NCBI RefSeq assembly: GCF_003334855.1
Contig: NZ_QOWE01000012.1
Location: 62,001 to 126,000, forward strand
From: Larkinella punicea
Lineage (GTDB): Bacteria; Bacteroidota; Bacteroidia; Cytophagales; Spirosomataceae
Length of the DNA stretch: 64,000 nucleotides
Direction: 5' to 3'
Under the pieces are notes generated by a model that worked only from the letters and a program-made list of their open reading frames with translations, was not told the origin of the DNA and did no database searches. The position numbers and the translations under genes are program-made. Within the stretch, counting starts at the first letter, position 1. The number at the start of each line of letters is the position of its first letter. Shown here piece after piece: positions 1 through 8,882 of this stretch.

Positions 1-2795
1 GCACTCGGCAGGTTGTAGCCCAGCGAAGCGGTTTTCACCCGCAAAAACGAGCCATCCTGCATCCAGCGGGATGAAATACTGGTTCCGTTGGCGGCTCCAA
101 ATTCGGCGCGTGGGACGTCTGTCACATCACCCGGTTTCTGCCAGCGATTCATCTGATCCTTGGTCTGGTTGTCGAAATAATCACCGTTCACCGACTGGTA
201 AATCCCCGCAACGTTGAAGAGGTCGTTGCCAGACACAAACTGGAGCAGCACGCTCAGATCGAAACCTTTGTAAGAGAAGTTGTTGTTCAGACCGCCCGTA
301 AAATCCGGGTTCGGATCGCCTACAAACAGTTCCGGGGCCGAAGCGTAGTTGTTCGTGGGTTGCCCATCAGCCCCCTGATACAAGGCATCGCCGTTGGCCG
401 GATCGACGCCCAGGTATTTTTTGCCGTAGAAAACACCCAACGGCTGGCCCACCGTCACGTAGCTCAGGAAGCGGGAATTGGCCCGGATGGGCGACACATC
501 CAGCCGCGTCACCTTGTTGCGGTTGAACGAGATGTTGAAGTTGGTCGACCAGCGGAAAGCACCAACCAGGTTTTGCGAGGTGATGCTGAATTCAAGACCC
601 CGGTTGCGCATGCTGCCGATGTTGCGGGCAATTGTTGAAAAACCGTTGATGGCCGGTTGTGGCACGTTCAACAGCAAATCGTCGGTGATTTTGTTGTAGA
701 AATCAATCTGGCCGTTGATGCGGTTATTGCGAAAACCAAACTCCAGACCCAGGTCAAACTGCGTCGATTTTTCCCAACGCAATGCGGCATTGGCCACCTG
801 CGACGGGCGAATACCGACCTGGTCGGCGTAATTGATGGTTCCGTACAACCCGCGTGAGTCGAAGTTGCCGATTTCCGAATTCCCGGTCAAGCCGTAACTG
901 GCGCGCAGTTTGAGCAGGCTCAGAATCGGCAGGGCGTTTTTGATAAACGGCTCATCGTTCAGAATCCAGCCCACCGAAGCCGAGGGAAAAAAACCGTAGC
1001 GATTGTCGGCGCCAAAGCGCGACGAACCGTCGATCCGGCCCGTAAAGCCCACCAGATAGCGGTCTTTAAATTTGTAGTTGGCGCGGGCCAGGTACGAAAG
1101 AATGCTGAAACCGGTTTCGGTCGAGCGGGCATCCGTTTTCTGGCTGGCACTGGCGAGTTCCTGAAACTTGTCGTTCGGAAAATTCCGGCCTTCCGCCCGA
1201 ACATCCTGCACATTCTGCTCCTGATACGTCATCCCGGCCAAAATGTCGATTGTGTGGTCGGTACCGATGTTTTTCAGATAACTGAGCGTATTGTTCGTGG
1301 TCCAGTTGTTGACCCGCGTCATGGCCTGGTAGCCGTAGCCGGTCGGGGCTCCGTCTTCTGTCACCCGGCCCTGGTAGATTTCTTCCTGCAAATTCAAGAT
1401 ATCAAAACCGTACTCGCTCCGGAAAGTCAAACCCGGCAGAAGCTGGTACTGGCCGAAAATATTCCCGAACGTGCGAAAAGTGCGGGCGTAGTTGGAAGCA
1501 TTGTCAAGCTCCACCAGGTTGTTATAATACAGCGTCGAACGGTTATAGCCCGTCGGATCGCTGGGGTTGTAAATCGCCTGCAGGGGTGGCAGGGCGTTCA
1601 ACTGAATCGGGTTGGAGAAGGCGTTATCGCCCGACACCTTCTTATTGATAATGGTCGAGAAAGCAATGCTGGCACCCACGCTCAGTTTCTTGCTCACCGT
1701 GTGGTCAAGGTTCAACCGCATGTTGTTCCGGCGAAAATTGTTACCGACGATGAAACCGACCTGCTTGTTGGTGGCTCCGCTCAGGCTAAACCGGGTTTTA
1801 TCGTTCCCGCCGTTGATCCCGAAGTTGGCCTGGTTGACCGCTCCCTGCCGGAAAGCCGCTCCCGCCCAGTCGCTGTCGATGCCGGAGTTTTGATCAATAC
1901 CGTAGCCCGGAAAACCGTCGCTCGGATCGTTGGGATCGATGCCCGCGTTGGTCAACGATTCCGTAAACAGTTCCTTGTATTCGGCCGCGTTCAAAAATTC
2001 CCGCTTGCGGGTTGCGTTCGTAATCCCGGTGTAATAGCCAATCTGGATGTTGGTCCGGCCGGCTTTCCCGCGTTTGGTCGTAATCAGCACCACCCCGTTG
2101 CTGGCGCGCGATCCATAAATCGCCGAGGCCGAGGCATCTTTCAGAATTTCAATGGATTCGATGTCGTTCGGGTCGATGTCGGCCAACGGGCTGAACAGTT
2201 CCGTGTCGGTTGTGTTGACATCCTGCGAGGTAATGGGAATCCCATCCAGCACATACAGCGGTTCGTTCCCGGCGGAGATCGAAGCCGCGCCCCGAACCCG
2301 GATTTGCAGTGCCGAACCGAGTTTGCCACTCCCCTGCGTGATCTGAACCCCGGGCGTCCGTCCTTGCAAGGCCGTTTCGAAGGTTTGCACCGGAAGCTTG
2401 GCAATATCATCGCCCTTCACGGTCAGTTGCGACCCAATCAGGTCACGGCGCTGTTGCGTTCCGTAGCCCACCACGACCACTTCACTCAGGGCGCGGGTGT
2501 CGTTCACCAGCTTCACATCGATGGTGCTGCGGTTGCCAATTTCCACTTCCTGCGTGGTCGTTCCGATGAAACTGAAAACCAGCGAACCACCCGATGTCGG
2601 TACGCTGAGGGCATAATTGCCACTGGCATCGGTCTGGGTTCCACGCTGGGTTCCCTTCAACTGAATGGAAACACCCGGCAAGGCCGATCCGTCCTCGGAG
2701 GAGGTGACTCTTCCAGTCACCTGCCGATCCTGCGCCATCGCCGAGGCCCACACCAGGGTGATTAGCAGACAGCTAAGCAGTAATGATCTTCTCAT
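1..2795 (-). CDS. SusC/RagA-type TonB-dependent outer-membrane receptor, C-terminus cut by window edge
   Basis: The frame is open from an ATG at 2795 to the window edge, giving about 931 residues; SusC proteins usually have 1000-1100, so roughly the last barrel strands are missing. A signal peptide ends near residue 22 (ASAMAQ). A carboxypeptidase-regulatory-like domain spans about 23-105, followed by the SusC hallmarks: VVVVGYGTQ, a plug domain with LYVLDGIP, the segment EILKDASASAIYGSRA and ITTKRGKAG. It has no N-terminal STN domain, so it is not obviously driven by a FecR/sigma relay. As a family, SusC proteins import oligomers through the outer membrane with a SusD lipoprotein, powered by TonB; a susD gene would be expected to the left of the window. 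The substrate cannot be read from the sequence. Confidence 0.95.
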   Translation of the reverse strand, partial: MRRSLLLSCLLITLVWASAMAQDRQVTGRVTSSEDGSALPGVSIQLKGTQRGTQTDASGNYALSVPTSGGSLVFSFIGTTTQEVEIGNRSTIDVKLVNDTRALSEVVVVGYGTQQRRDLIGSQLTVKGDDIAKLPVQTFETALQGRTPGVQITQGSGKLGSALQIRVRGAASISAGNEPLYVLDGIPITSQDVNTTDTELFSPLADIDPNDIESIEILKDASASAIYGSRASNGVVLITTKRGKAGRTNIQIGYYTGITNATRKREFLNAAEYKELFTESLTNAGIDPNDPSDGFPGYGIDQNSGIDSDWAGAAFRQGAVNQANFGINGGNDKTRFSLSGATNKQVGFIVGNNFRRNNMRLNLDHTVSKKLSVGASIAFSTIINKKVSGDNAFSNPIQLNALPPLQAIYNPSDPTGYNRSTLYYNNLVELDNASNYARTFRTFGNIFGQYQLLPGLTFRSEYGFDILNLQEEIYQGRVTEDGAPTGYGYQAMTRVNNWTTNNTLSYLKNIGTDHTIDILAGMTYQEQNVQDVRAEGRNFPNDKFQELASASQKTDARSTETGFSILSYLARANYKFKDRYLVGFTGRIDGSSRFGADNRYGFFPSASVGWILNDEPFIKNALPILSLLKLRASYGLTGNSEIGNFDSRGLYGTINYADQVGIRPSQVANAALRWEKSTQFDLGLEFGFRNNRINGQIDFYNKITDDLLLNVPQPAINGFSTIARNIGSMRNRGLEFSITSQNLVGAFRWSTNFNISFNRNKVTRLDVSPIRANSRFLSYVTVGQPLGVFYGKKYLGVDPANGDALYQGADGQPTNNYASAPELFVGDPNPDFTGGLNNNFSYKGFDLSVLLQFVSGNDLFNVAGIYQSVNGDYFDNQTKDQMNRWQKPGDVTDVPRAEFGAANGTSISSRWMQDGSFLRVKTASLGYNLPS

Positions 2796-3305
2796 ACAAA
2801 TAGGTTTGGTTTGTTGAAAAAAATAAAAATTAAAAAAAACAATCCCCCGGAAAAGGGGAGTTTACTTAAACGCAATTTAATGCAATTTGCGGGATATGAA
2901 GGGCCTTATCATCAAAAAAAATGTATGCCTGCATACTATTTACCAGGTACTCTAGAGTCCGGCAATCAATTCCCAATCACCAAAAATACAATAATTACTT
3001 AATAATCAAACAATTACCTATTAATTTTGATTTATTCTGAATACCTTCCTACGGCACCGTCACGATCCGGTATTCGCTCCGGTCAACTTTCTCATTGGGT
3101 GACTCCCGGCATCGATTCCTGGTTGGGATTACACTCATAATCCTATTAGAAAGATTAAATATTTTATTTAATCTTTACCAAAAACCGACTAAAATGGAAA
3201 GAATATCTTCCGATGTAACCGAATTAACAGTCAGAGAAACACCTAGTCTATGATTGTTGTCATTCAGTAGCAAAGGAAAGTTGAAATGCCCCGAATGCCG
3301 TTGCG
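2796..3305. other. AT-rich intergenic leader upstream of the first susC
   Basis: About 510 bases without a credible gene. The part nearest the receptor is strongly A/T-rich and holds a candidate promoter at 2981-3010. Immediately before the receptor ATG the minus strand carries CAACAAACCAAAC, a word also found before two other minus-strand genes in the window. A weak 7-bp inverted repeat, GAATACC/GGTATTC, lies at 3039-3075. Short open frames here have no start context or family resemblance. Confidence 0.5.
2981..3010 (-). promoter_or_regulatory. Candidate Bacteroidota promoter for susC
   Basis: On the minus strand TATTTTTG (2988-2981) fits the TAnnTTTG -7 element exactly, and TTTG (3010-3007) lies 18 bases upstream as a -33 element. 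Transcription would start near 2974, leaving a leader of about 180 bases. The match is good but rests on short motifs in AT-rich DNA. Confidence 0.4.
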
Positions 3306-4082
3306 TCAGGCCGATTTGGAGTAAAACGCTTTCAGGTTGTCGCGGTAATTGCGCGTCCACTTCAGTTGCTGACCGGTTTTCAGCTTAACGATGTACTCCC
3401 CGTTGAAATAGGTTTCAACCTCGGCGATGTAATTGAGGTTGACGATGTAGGAGCGGTTGATTCGCACAAAATCAGTTGGATCGAGCCGGGTTTCCAGGCT
3501 CGTCAAACTGTCGTAAATCGTGTGCCGCTCCTGGGCCGTGTGCAGGGTGATGTAATTGCCGTCGGCGTCCAGGTAGCTGATGTCGTCGGCCTTGACCAGA
3601 TACATCCGGCCGGTTTCCTTCACCAGAATCCGGCGCAGATAGGCCCCGCTGGGTTGCGCGGCCTGTTCGCTCATCAACTGATTCACCAGGGCCTCAATCC
3701 GGGGCTGGGTCCGTTGCGAAAGCCGCTCCTGCACCCGCCCCAGCGCTTGGTGAAAGCGCACTTCATTGAACGGTTTCAGCAGATAATCAATGGCGTTGAC
3801 CTCAAAGGCCCGCAGGGCATACTGATCGTAGGCTGTGGTAAACACCACAAACGGCTGGTGGTGGGGCCAGATTTCTTTCAGCACCTCAAAACCGTCGAGT
3901 TCGGGCATTTGAATGTCCAGAAAAATCAGATCGGGACGGTGTTGAAGAATTTTGATGACGGCTTCGGTGCCGTTGCCCGCTTCGCCCACTACGGTGACCG
4001 ACGGATCGGCCTGCAAAAAGGTGCGAATAACACTCCGGGCCAGCATTTCATCGTCAATAATGAGCGAGCGATAGGTTTTCAT
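3306..4082 (-). CDS. LytTR-family DNA-binding response regulator
   Basis: 258 residues: a receiver domain (about 4-120) followed by a LytTR DNA-binding domain (about 145-255). Receiver residues are visible: acidic D10/D11, the phospho-acceptor D56 in LIFLDIQMP, T82/T83 and K103 in YLLKPF. The C-terminal half has the LytTR signatures ILVKETGRMYLV and FVRINRSYIVNL. The start overlaps the end of the kinase gene by 29 bases, so the pair is translationally coupled. The cognate kinase is the LytS-like protein at 4054-5250. Regulated genes are not known; the barrel gene that heads the operon is one candidate. Confidence 0.93.
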   Translation of the reverse strand: MKTYRSLIIDDEMLARSVIRTFLQADPSVTVVGEAGNGTEAVIKILQHRPDLIFLDIQMPELDGFEVLKEIWPHHQPFVVFTTAYDQYALRAFEVNAIDYLLKPFNEVRFHQALGRVQERLSQRTQPRIEALVNQLMSEQAAQPSGAYLRRILVKETGRMYLVKADDISYLDADGNYITLHTAQERHTIYDSLTSLETRLDPTDFVRINRSYIVNLNYIAEVETYFNGEYIVKLKTGQQLKWTRNYRDNLKAFYSKSA

Positions 4083-5250
4083 GCGTAGAGTTGTTGAGCA
4101 AACTGGGTTCGCAGGGAAATAAAAGCGTCACGATGGTGCTGCCACCCTGCGGTTGTTCGATGGTAAAATGAGCCGCATCGCCGTAGGCCTGACGGAGTCG
4201 CAAACGGGTGTTATTCAGACCAAGACCGCCCCCCTCCCGTCTCTTCCGGCGATGGCCCAGCCCGTTGTCAAAAATCGAAATCTGGATTTCGCCGGGATGC
4301 CGACGGGTACTGATGCGAATCAGGGCGTCGGTGGTCAGCCCCGAAATACCGTGCGTCACGGCGTTTTCGACCAGCGGCTGCAGCAGCAACTGCGGAACCG
4401 GACAGTTTTCGGTGGCCGGGTCAATGTCGTACTCGATCCGGAGCCGATCCTGAAACCGGATTTGCTGAATCGCCAGATACTGCTGGGTTAGTGTCAGTTC
4501 CTGCCGCAACGTCAGAAAATTCGAATCCTGGTGTGCCAGCACGCCCCGCAGCAGGTCGCTCAGCGTGGTGACCATGTCGATGGCTTTCCGCGTGTCGTTT
4601 TGCAGCATCAGACTCACAATGGCATGGTGCGTATTAAACAGGAAGTGCGGATTTAACTGCATCTTCAGCGCCTGAAGCTGCGCACCGGCCAGTTGTGTCT
4701 TCAATTGCTCATTGTTCAATTCATACGTTAGATTCTGTTCTTTCAGTGCCTGGTAGCGATGGGTGTAGGAAATAATACTGTACCCGACCACAACCAGCAG
4801 GTAGTTGGTAACACGCAGTGAATACGACCAGAAAAACCAGAAGGGTATGTTTTCGGGGCCAATCGGCTTCCCGATTTCGTAGGAATACAAGGGCGAAACG
4901 AGCAGATATGCGACACTGGAAACCAGCAGCGAAAAACCCGAGGCAATGAGCACGTGAATGGACAACGACTTGATCCACGCGCCTTTGCGTTCCAGCAGCC
5001 GGATCGGGAAACGCTGTGCGGCTTTCAGAATCAGGGGCGTAAACCCGAGCCACATCAGATACGTAATGAACCATTCAACCGATTCGGCGATGTACATTTT
5101 CGATTTACTGCCCAACAACCAAACCAGCGTACTCTGAACGTACGAGAATATGGCCAGAACACCCCAGAAAACCAGCGAATAACGCCAGAACTGGCGGCTG
5201 GTAATCGGGATGCTGGCCTGCTGCAAAAGTTTATTGATGAAGTTTTTCAT
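4054..5250 (-). CDS. LytS-like membrane sensor histidine kinase
   Basis: 398 residues. Four hydrophobic segments (about 24-47, 60-78, 97-120 and 137-162) form a membrane sensor with no recognisable extracellular domain. A short coiled stretch leads into the His_kinase domain, with H202 in QLNPHFLFN. The ATP site shows VENAVTHG (294-301), DNGLG (328-332) and GGLGLNN (341-347). It should autophosphorylate and pass phosphate to the LytTR regulator encoded just downstream. It is separated by only 21 bases from the barrel gene upstream, so three genes probably form one transcript, an arrangement that suggests the kinase monitors or controls that outer-membrane protein. Confidence 0.92.
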   Translation of the reverse strand: MKNFINKLLQQASIPITSRQFWRYSLVFWGVLAIFSYVQSTLVWLLGSKSKMYIAESVEWFITYLMWLGFTPLILKAAQRFPIRLLERKGAWIKSLSIHVLIASGFSLLVSSVAYLLVSPLYSYEIGKPIGPENIPFWFFWSYSLRVTNYLLVVVGYSIISYTHRYQALKEQNLTYELNNEQLKTQLAGAQLQALKMQLNPHFLFNTHHAIVSLMLQNDTRKAIDMVTTLSDLLRGVLAHQDSNFLTLRQELTLTQQYLAIQQIRFQDRLRIEYDIDPATENCPVPQLLLQPLVENAVTHGISGLTTDALIRISTRRHPGEIQISIFDNGLGHRRKRREGGGLGLNNTRLRLRQAYGDAAHFTIEQPQGGSTIVTLLFPCEPSLLNNSTHENLSLAHY

Positions 5251-5271
5251 AGGGATTCTTACAGGTATGGG

Positions 5272-7734
5272 TTAGTTCATCCGGCGTTGTTCCTCCTCCG
5301 AAACCGTCCGACGATTCCCGGCTCCTTTCAATTCCCGGTTTCCAAAATGGTACGTGAACGTCAGGCGGGCGACGCGGGTTTCGGCGTAGGATGCAAACCG
5401 GAAATCCATTTGCTGGAACTGCAGCGTTCCCCGATAGCGCTGCGTCTGGAACAGATCGCCCCAGTTGAATCGCAGAACGGCTTTTTTCTGCCAAAAACTT
5501 TTCTGAAAGCCGACGCTCACCTGACCATACGCCCGCATTTTGTTCTGACTGTAGACGTATGGCGAATTATAAGAGGCCGCCAGTTCAGCCGACAGGCCGT
5601 GCGGAAAAACGAAGGTATGATTGCTGGTCAGATTGGCCGACGTCCAGGCCATATTCAGTGGTGTTCCGCCCACCCCGGATTGGTAGGAACTGTACGATAC
5701 ATTGGCGGTATTGCGGGCCGACCACCAACGGGTAAATCGCACAGGCGTACTCAGATTCAGCCCCAAAACCGTTTGTTTCGCCAGATTGACGAGCGTAACC
5801 CGCGTGACGCCGGTGGCATTGTTCTGTTCGTTGATGTCGGCAATGACATCCCGGGTCTTTGCATAACTCACACTCACGGTCGTTTCTTCCTTATAGCTGT
5901 AGCCGAGTTGGAAAGCGTTGGTATACTGCGGTTTCAGGTATGGATTGCCCTGCTGGTACATATACGGACTAAAAATCCGGATGAAGGGGTTCAGAAACTG
6001 GTAGTCCGGCCGGTCGATCCGGCGGCTGAAGGTATACTGAAACTGGTGGTTTTTGCCCACCTGGCGGGTCAGCGATACGTTCGGAAAGAGGTTCAGATAC
6101 GATCGCTTCACGGTATGATGGGCCGTTACCGAATAGGCTTCGGTTCGGGTCTGTTCCAGCCGAAGACCCGCTTGCAACGTCCAGTTAGCCCAGTTTCGGC
6201 GGCCCGTCAGGTAGCCGGCGTGGATCATTTCGCGGTATTCGAATTGATTCGTACGGCTGGTGTCGAGCTGCCAGGGCACGGTTTGTCCTGCTTCCGCGCG
6301 TTTGGTCTCAAACCGCAAATCATTTTTGAGCGTCACAAAACTGCTTTTCCAACCCACTTCCACCGTAGTCTGCCGATCGATGGGATGCACATAATCGGCT
6401 TTGGCAGCCCGGATCAGGGCTTTCGATACAGTATGGAGTCGCTGAAAATCCCGGGGACCGGTTTCGACGCCCTGCGGGTTCAGGTAGCGGTTTTCAAACT
6501 GTTCCAGCGGCCGAAACGAGGCATCGGAATAATCGACATCCAGCAGCAATTCGCGTCCCTTGCCGCCCCGGCTCGTGGTGTCGAACCGATGGCGGTAATT
6601 CAGGTTGGCCGCCAGCCGGTCGATGCTGCGTTGGTTGTTGTTCCTGGTTTCCTCGGTGGAGGTCAGAACACCGGCTTTGTAAAGCACACTGGTGGTTCCA
6701 CCCTGCGAGCGGTTGCCAACGTTCATGCCGTTCAGCAGCAATCCGATGGTCGAATGGCGGTTGGGCGAGAAATCGGTTCCAAACCGAAACGAGTGGCTGG
6801 TGTTTTGAATGGGTCGGTAGGTTTCCTGCCGGATCAATAGTGGCTGTCCGTCCGGGGCCAGCCGCCGGTCGATGTTGGCTACCGACCAGTAGTCGCGCTG
6901 ATCGAATGCGTAGGTACCAAACCAACTCCACGGGCCAGTCCGGGCACTGAGTGTCAGGCCCGTATTGTATTTCAAAAACCGCCCCTGACCCAATCCGGCG
7001 GTCAGATTTCCGTTGAGCCGTTGAGCCGACCGGTTGCGTTTCAGGCGGATGTTGATGATACCGGCATTGCCGGCGGCATCGTAGCGGGCGGGCGGATTCT
7101 GGATGAGTTCAATGGCTTCGATGGTATTGCTGGGCGTGTTCCGGAGCAAATCCATCACCTGGGCGGCCGACAAATAGGTGGGCTTGCCGTCTATCATCAC
7201 CAGCACATTGTCGCGCCCTTTCAGGCTGATCCGGTCCGACTGCCCATCCACCACCACGCCGGGCGCTTTTTCCAGTACTTCGAGGGCCGTTCCACCTGTG
7301 GCCACAATGCTGTTTTCAACGTTGAGAACCGTTTTGTCAAGTTGCTGCTCGATGAACGGTTTTTGGGCCTTCACCGTCACCTGGGACAATTGCCGGGCTT
7401 CTTCGCGAACCACCAATGAAGGCAACTGGTTGTTCCACTGGTTCTCGCCTACTGAAAAGACTCTGGAATAAGTTTTCTGAAACCCTACCAGCGAGGTCGC
7501 CACCAGATAGGTCCCGGCAGGAATGGTCTCAAATTCATACACGCCCTGCTGATTGCTCACCGTCCCTTTCACCAGGGTCGAGTCGGTCGCTTTCAGCAAC
7601 AGCAAGGTCACCAACTCCAGCGGACTGCCCCCCGAATCGTGTACCAGACCCGTCACCCCGCCGAATTGCGGAGGCTGGGCCGTCAGGATACCGGAAACAA
7701 AAAGAAGCGCAACAATCAGGACACGTTTCACCAT
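5272..7734 (-). CDS. Outer-membrane beta-barrel protein with carboxypeptidase-like N-domain (TonB-receptor-like)
   Basis: 820 residues with a signal peptide ending near residue 19 (GILTAQ), a carboxypeptidase-regulatory-like fold (about 25-110), a plug region with LEVLEKAPGVVVDG and IDGKPTYLSAAQVMDLL, and a long barrel ending in alternating aromatic strands. This is the outer_membrane_beta-barrel (OMP_b-brl_3 type) relative of TonB receptors, not SusC: it lacks the SusC signature words. It is first in an operon with the kinase and LytTR regulator. The family is often annotated as a siderophore or peptide receptor, but no substrate can be inferred. A paralogue with the same architecture lies at 24957-27527. 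Confidence 0.9.
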   Translation of the reverse strand: MVKRVLIVALLFVSGILTAQPPQFGGVTGLVHDSGGSPLELVTLLLLKATDSTLVKGTVSNQQGVYEFETIPAGTYLVATSLVGFQKTYSRVFSVGENQWNNQLPSLVVREEARQLSQVTVKAQKPFIEQQLDKTVLNVENSIVATGGTALEVLEKAPGVVVDGQSDRISLKGRDNVLVMIDGKPTYLSAAQVMDLLRNTPSNTIEAIELIQNPPARYDAAGNAGIINIRLKRNRSAQRLNGNLTAGLGQGRFLKYNTGLTLSARTGPWSWFGTYAFDQRDYWSVANIDRRLAPDGQPLLIRQETYRPIQNTSHSFRFGTDFSPNRHSTIGLLLNGMNVGNRSQGGTTSVLYKAGVLTSTEETRNNNQRSIDRLAANLNYRHRFDTTSRGGKGRELLLDVDYSDASFRPLEQFENRYLNPQGVETGPRDFQRLHTVSKALIRAAKADYVHPIDRQTTVEVGWKSSFVTLKNDLRFETKRAEAGQTVPWQLDTSRTNQFEYREMIHAGYLTGRRNWANWTLQAGLRLEQTRTEAYSVTAHHTVKRSYLNLFPNVSLTRQVGKNHQFQYTFSRRIDRPDYQFLNPFIRIFSPYMYQQGNPYLKPQYTNAFQLGYSYKEETTVSVSYAKTRDVIADINEQNNATGVTRVTLVNLAKQTVLGLNLSTPVRFTRWWSARNTANVSYSSYQSGVGGTPLNMAWTSANLTSNHTFVFPHGLSAELAASYNSPYVYSQNKMRAYGQVSVGFQKSFWQKKAVLRFNWGDLFQTQRYRGTLQFQQMDFRFASYAETRVARLTFTYHFGNRELKGAGNRRTVSEEEQRRMN

Positions 7735-7806
7735 TACGGGGGCATGGAAAGCTGTTTTCTGATGAAAACTACGACTTCCCGATGCGTCTTCCCAGACTCA
7801 ATTGGC

Positions 7807-8619
7807 TCAACCGGGGGTTTTATTGTTTGAATTGGGGGAGATCGTATCTGAAGTGAATGCCGACTCCAGCGTCCTGATCAACTGGGGCTTGATCGTCTGG
7901 GTGTATTGATAACCAATCCGGAAAAGATCCCGGGCGCGACGCCAATCGAAAACATCGTAGCGGCTCAATTCGGGCGGTTCGATCAGCAAGTGGCATTTGG
8001 CCAGCCGCTCCCGGGTCTTGCTGCGGACGGCCAGAATGAGACTGCGCTCCAAAACGCCTTTGACAGACGTAATCGGCTTCTGGGTTGCGAATGGATTGCA
8101 ATGAATCCCCACGATCAGGTCGACCTTGTCTGCTATCACTTCGACGGGCATGTTGTTCAAAACCGCCCCGTCGACGTATTGGCGTTTGTTGATCAGGTAA
8201 GGTTCGAAAATACCGGGCAGGCTGCAGGAAGCCAGAATGGGCCGCACCAATTCGCCGGTATTGAATACCGTCAGAACGCCTTCGGTCAGATCCGTTGCCA
8301 CCACATGCATCGGGATTTGCAGACTTTCGAAGCTATCGTGCGGTAGATATTTCCGGTATAATTCCTCCGCTTTGTCGAGCCGCAGCAGCCCCAAGCGGGT
8401 AAACGCGGGCCGAACGTGGCGGTAAAAGGGCGTTGTTTCAATAATTTTCAGGATTTCGTCGGGCGTATAGCCATTGGCGAACAAGGCGCCGACAATGGCC
8501 CCCGCACTCGTTCCCGCAATCTGATCGAACGCAAACCCTTCTTCCAGCAAGCCTTTCAAAACCCCCAGGTGCGCAATTCCCCGCGCCCCTCCTCCGGAAA
8601 GCACCAAGCCAATTTTCAT
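7807..8619 (-). CDS. Patatin-like phospholipase
   Basis: 270 residues from the ATG at 8619. An in-frame ATG 60 bases further up is rejected because that extension would run into the palindromic repeat at 8642-8728. The Ser-Asp dyad of patatins is complete: oxyanion GGGARG (9-14), nucleophile S38 in GTSAG, and D150 in VDGA. There is no signal peptide, so it should act in the cytoplasm as an acyl hydrolase on phospholipids, similar to bacterial RssA/YjjU-type proteins. It lies 72 bases upstream of the barrel-kinase operon on the same strand and could feed into it, but no promoter was seen between them. Confidence 0.9.
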   Translation of the reverse strand: MKIGLVLSGGGARGIAHLGVLKGLLEEGFAFDQIAGTSAGAIVGALFANGYTPDEILKIIETTPFYRHVRPAFTRLGLLRLDKAEELYRKYLPHDSFESLQIPMHVVATDLTEGVLTVFNTGELVRPILASCSLPGIFEPYLINKRQYVDGAVLNNMPVEVIADKVDLIVGIHCNPFATQKPITSVKGVLERSLILAVRSKTRERLAKCHLLIEPPELSRYDVFDWRRARDLFRIGYQYTQTIKPQLIRTLESAFTSDTISPNSNNKTPG

Positions 8620-8641
8620 TTTTTTAAGACGATGACGTTCA

Positions 8642-8728
8642 CTTTTGCCCCTAAATCCCCTAAAGGGGACTTTAAGCATCCGGATTAAGCGGAGTCCAAG
8701 TCCCCTTTAGGGGATTTAGGGGCAAAAG
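8642..8728. repeat. Palindromic repeat, CCCCTAAAGGGG family, copy 1
   Basis: Two perfectly complementary 31-base arms (8642-8672 and 8698-8728) enclose a 25-base loop containing ATCCGGAT. The arms carry CCCCTAAAGGGG. Three more copies occur at 34597-34664, 35665-35750 and 45791-45864. A 14-base direct repeat, AGACGATGACGTTC, occurs just to the left (8627-8640) and again to the right (8764-8777), which may mark a duplicated target. Confidence 0.9.
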
Positions 8729-8882
8729 CGAAGGTATAAAGAATTAGTAGACGAAAACTCTAAAGACGATGACGTTCGTATACCCGAAAAATTACGGAAA
8801 ATTTAACCGCATTTCCTCATTCAGGTAACGAAGCGGATGCTGAATTTGCTACGGACATTCCATTTAATAATCCCGTTGCGGT

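Noticed and set aside
1254-2765. Long plus-strand open frame of 503 codons opposite the first susC
   Set aside because: It lies wholly within the receptor gene, reads as low-complexity V/G/R-rich translation with no family resemblance, and is a shadow of high-GC codon use.
3175-3360. Minus-strand 61-codon frame overlapping the end of the LytTR gene
   Set aside because: It overlaps a certain gene and has no recognisable start signal or conserved sequence.
4954-6840. Plus-strand open frame of 628 codons
   Set aside because: It is antisense to the kinase and barrel genes, which are certain from motifs; no start context or domain.
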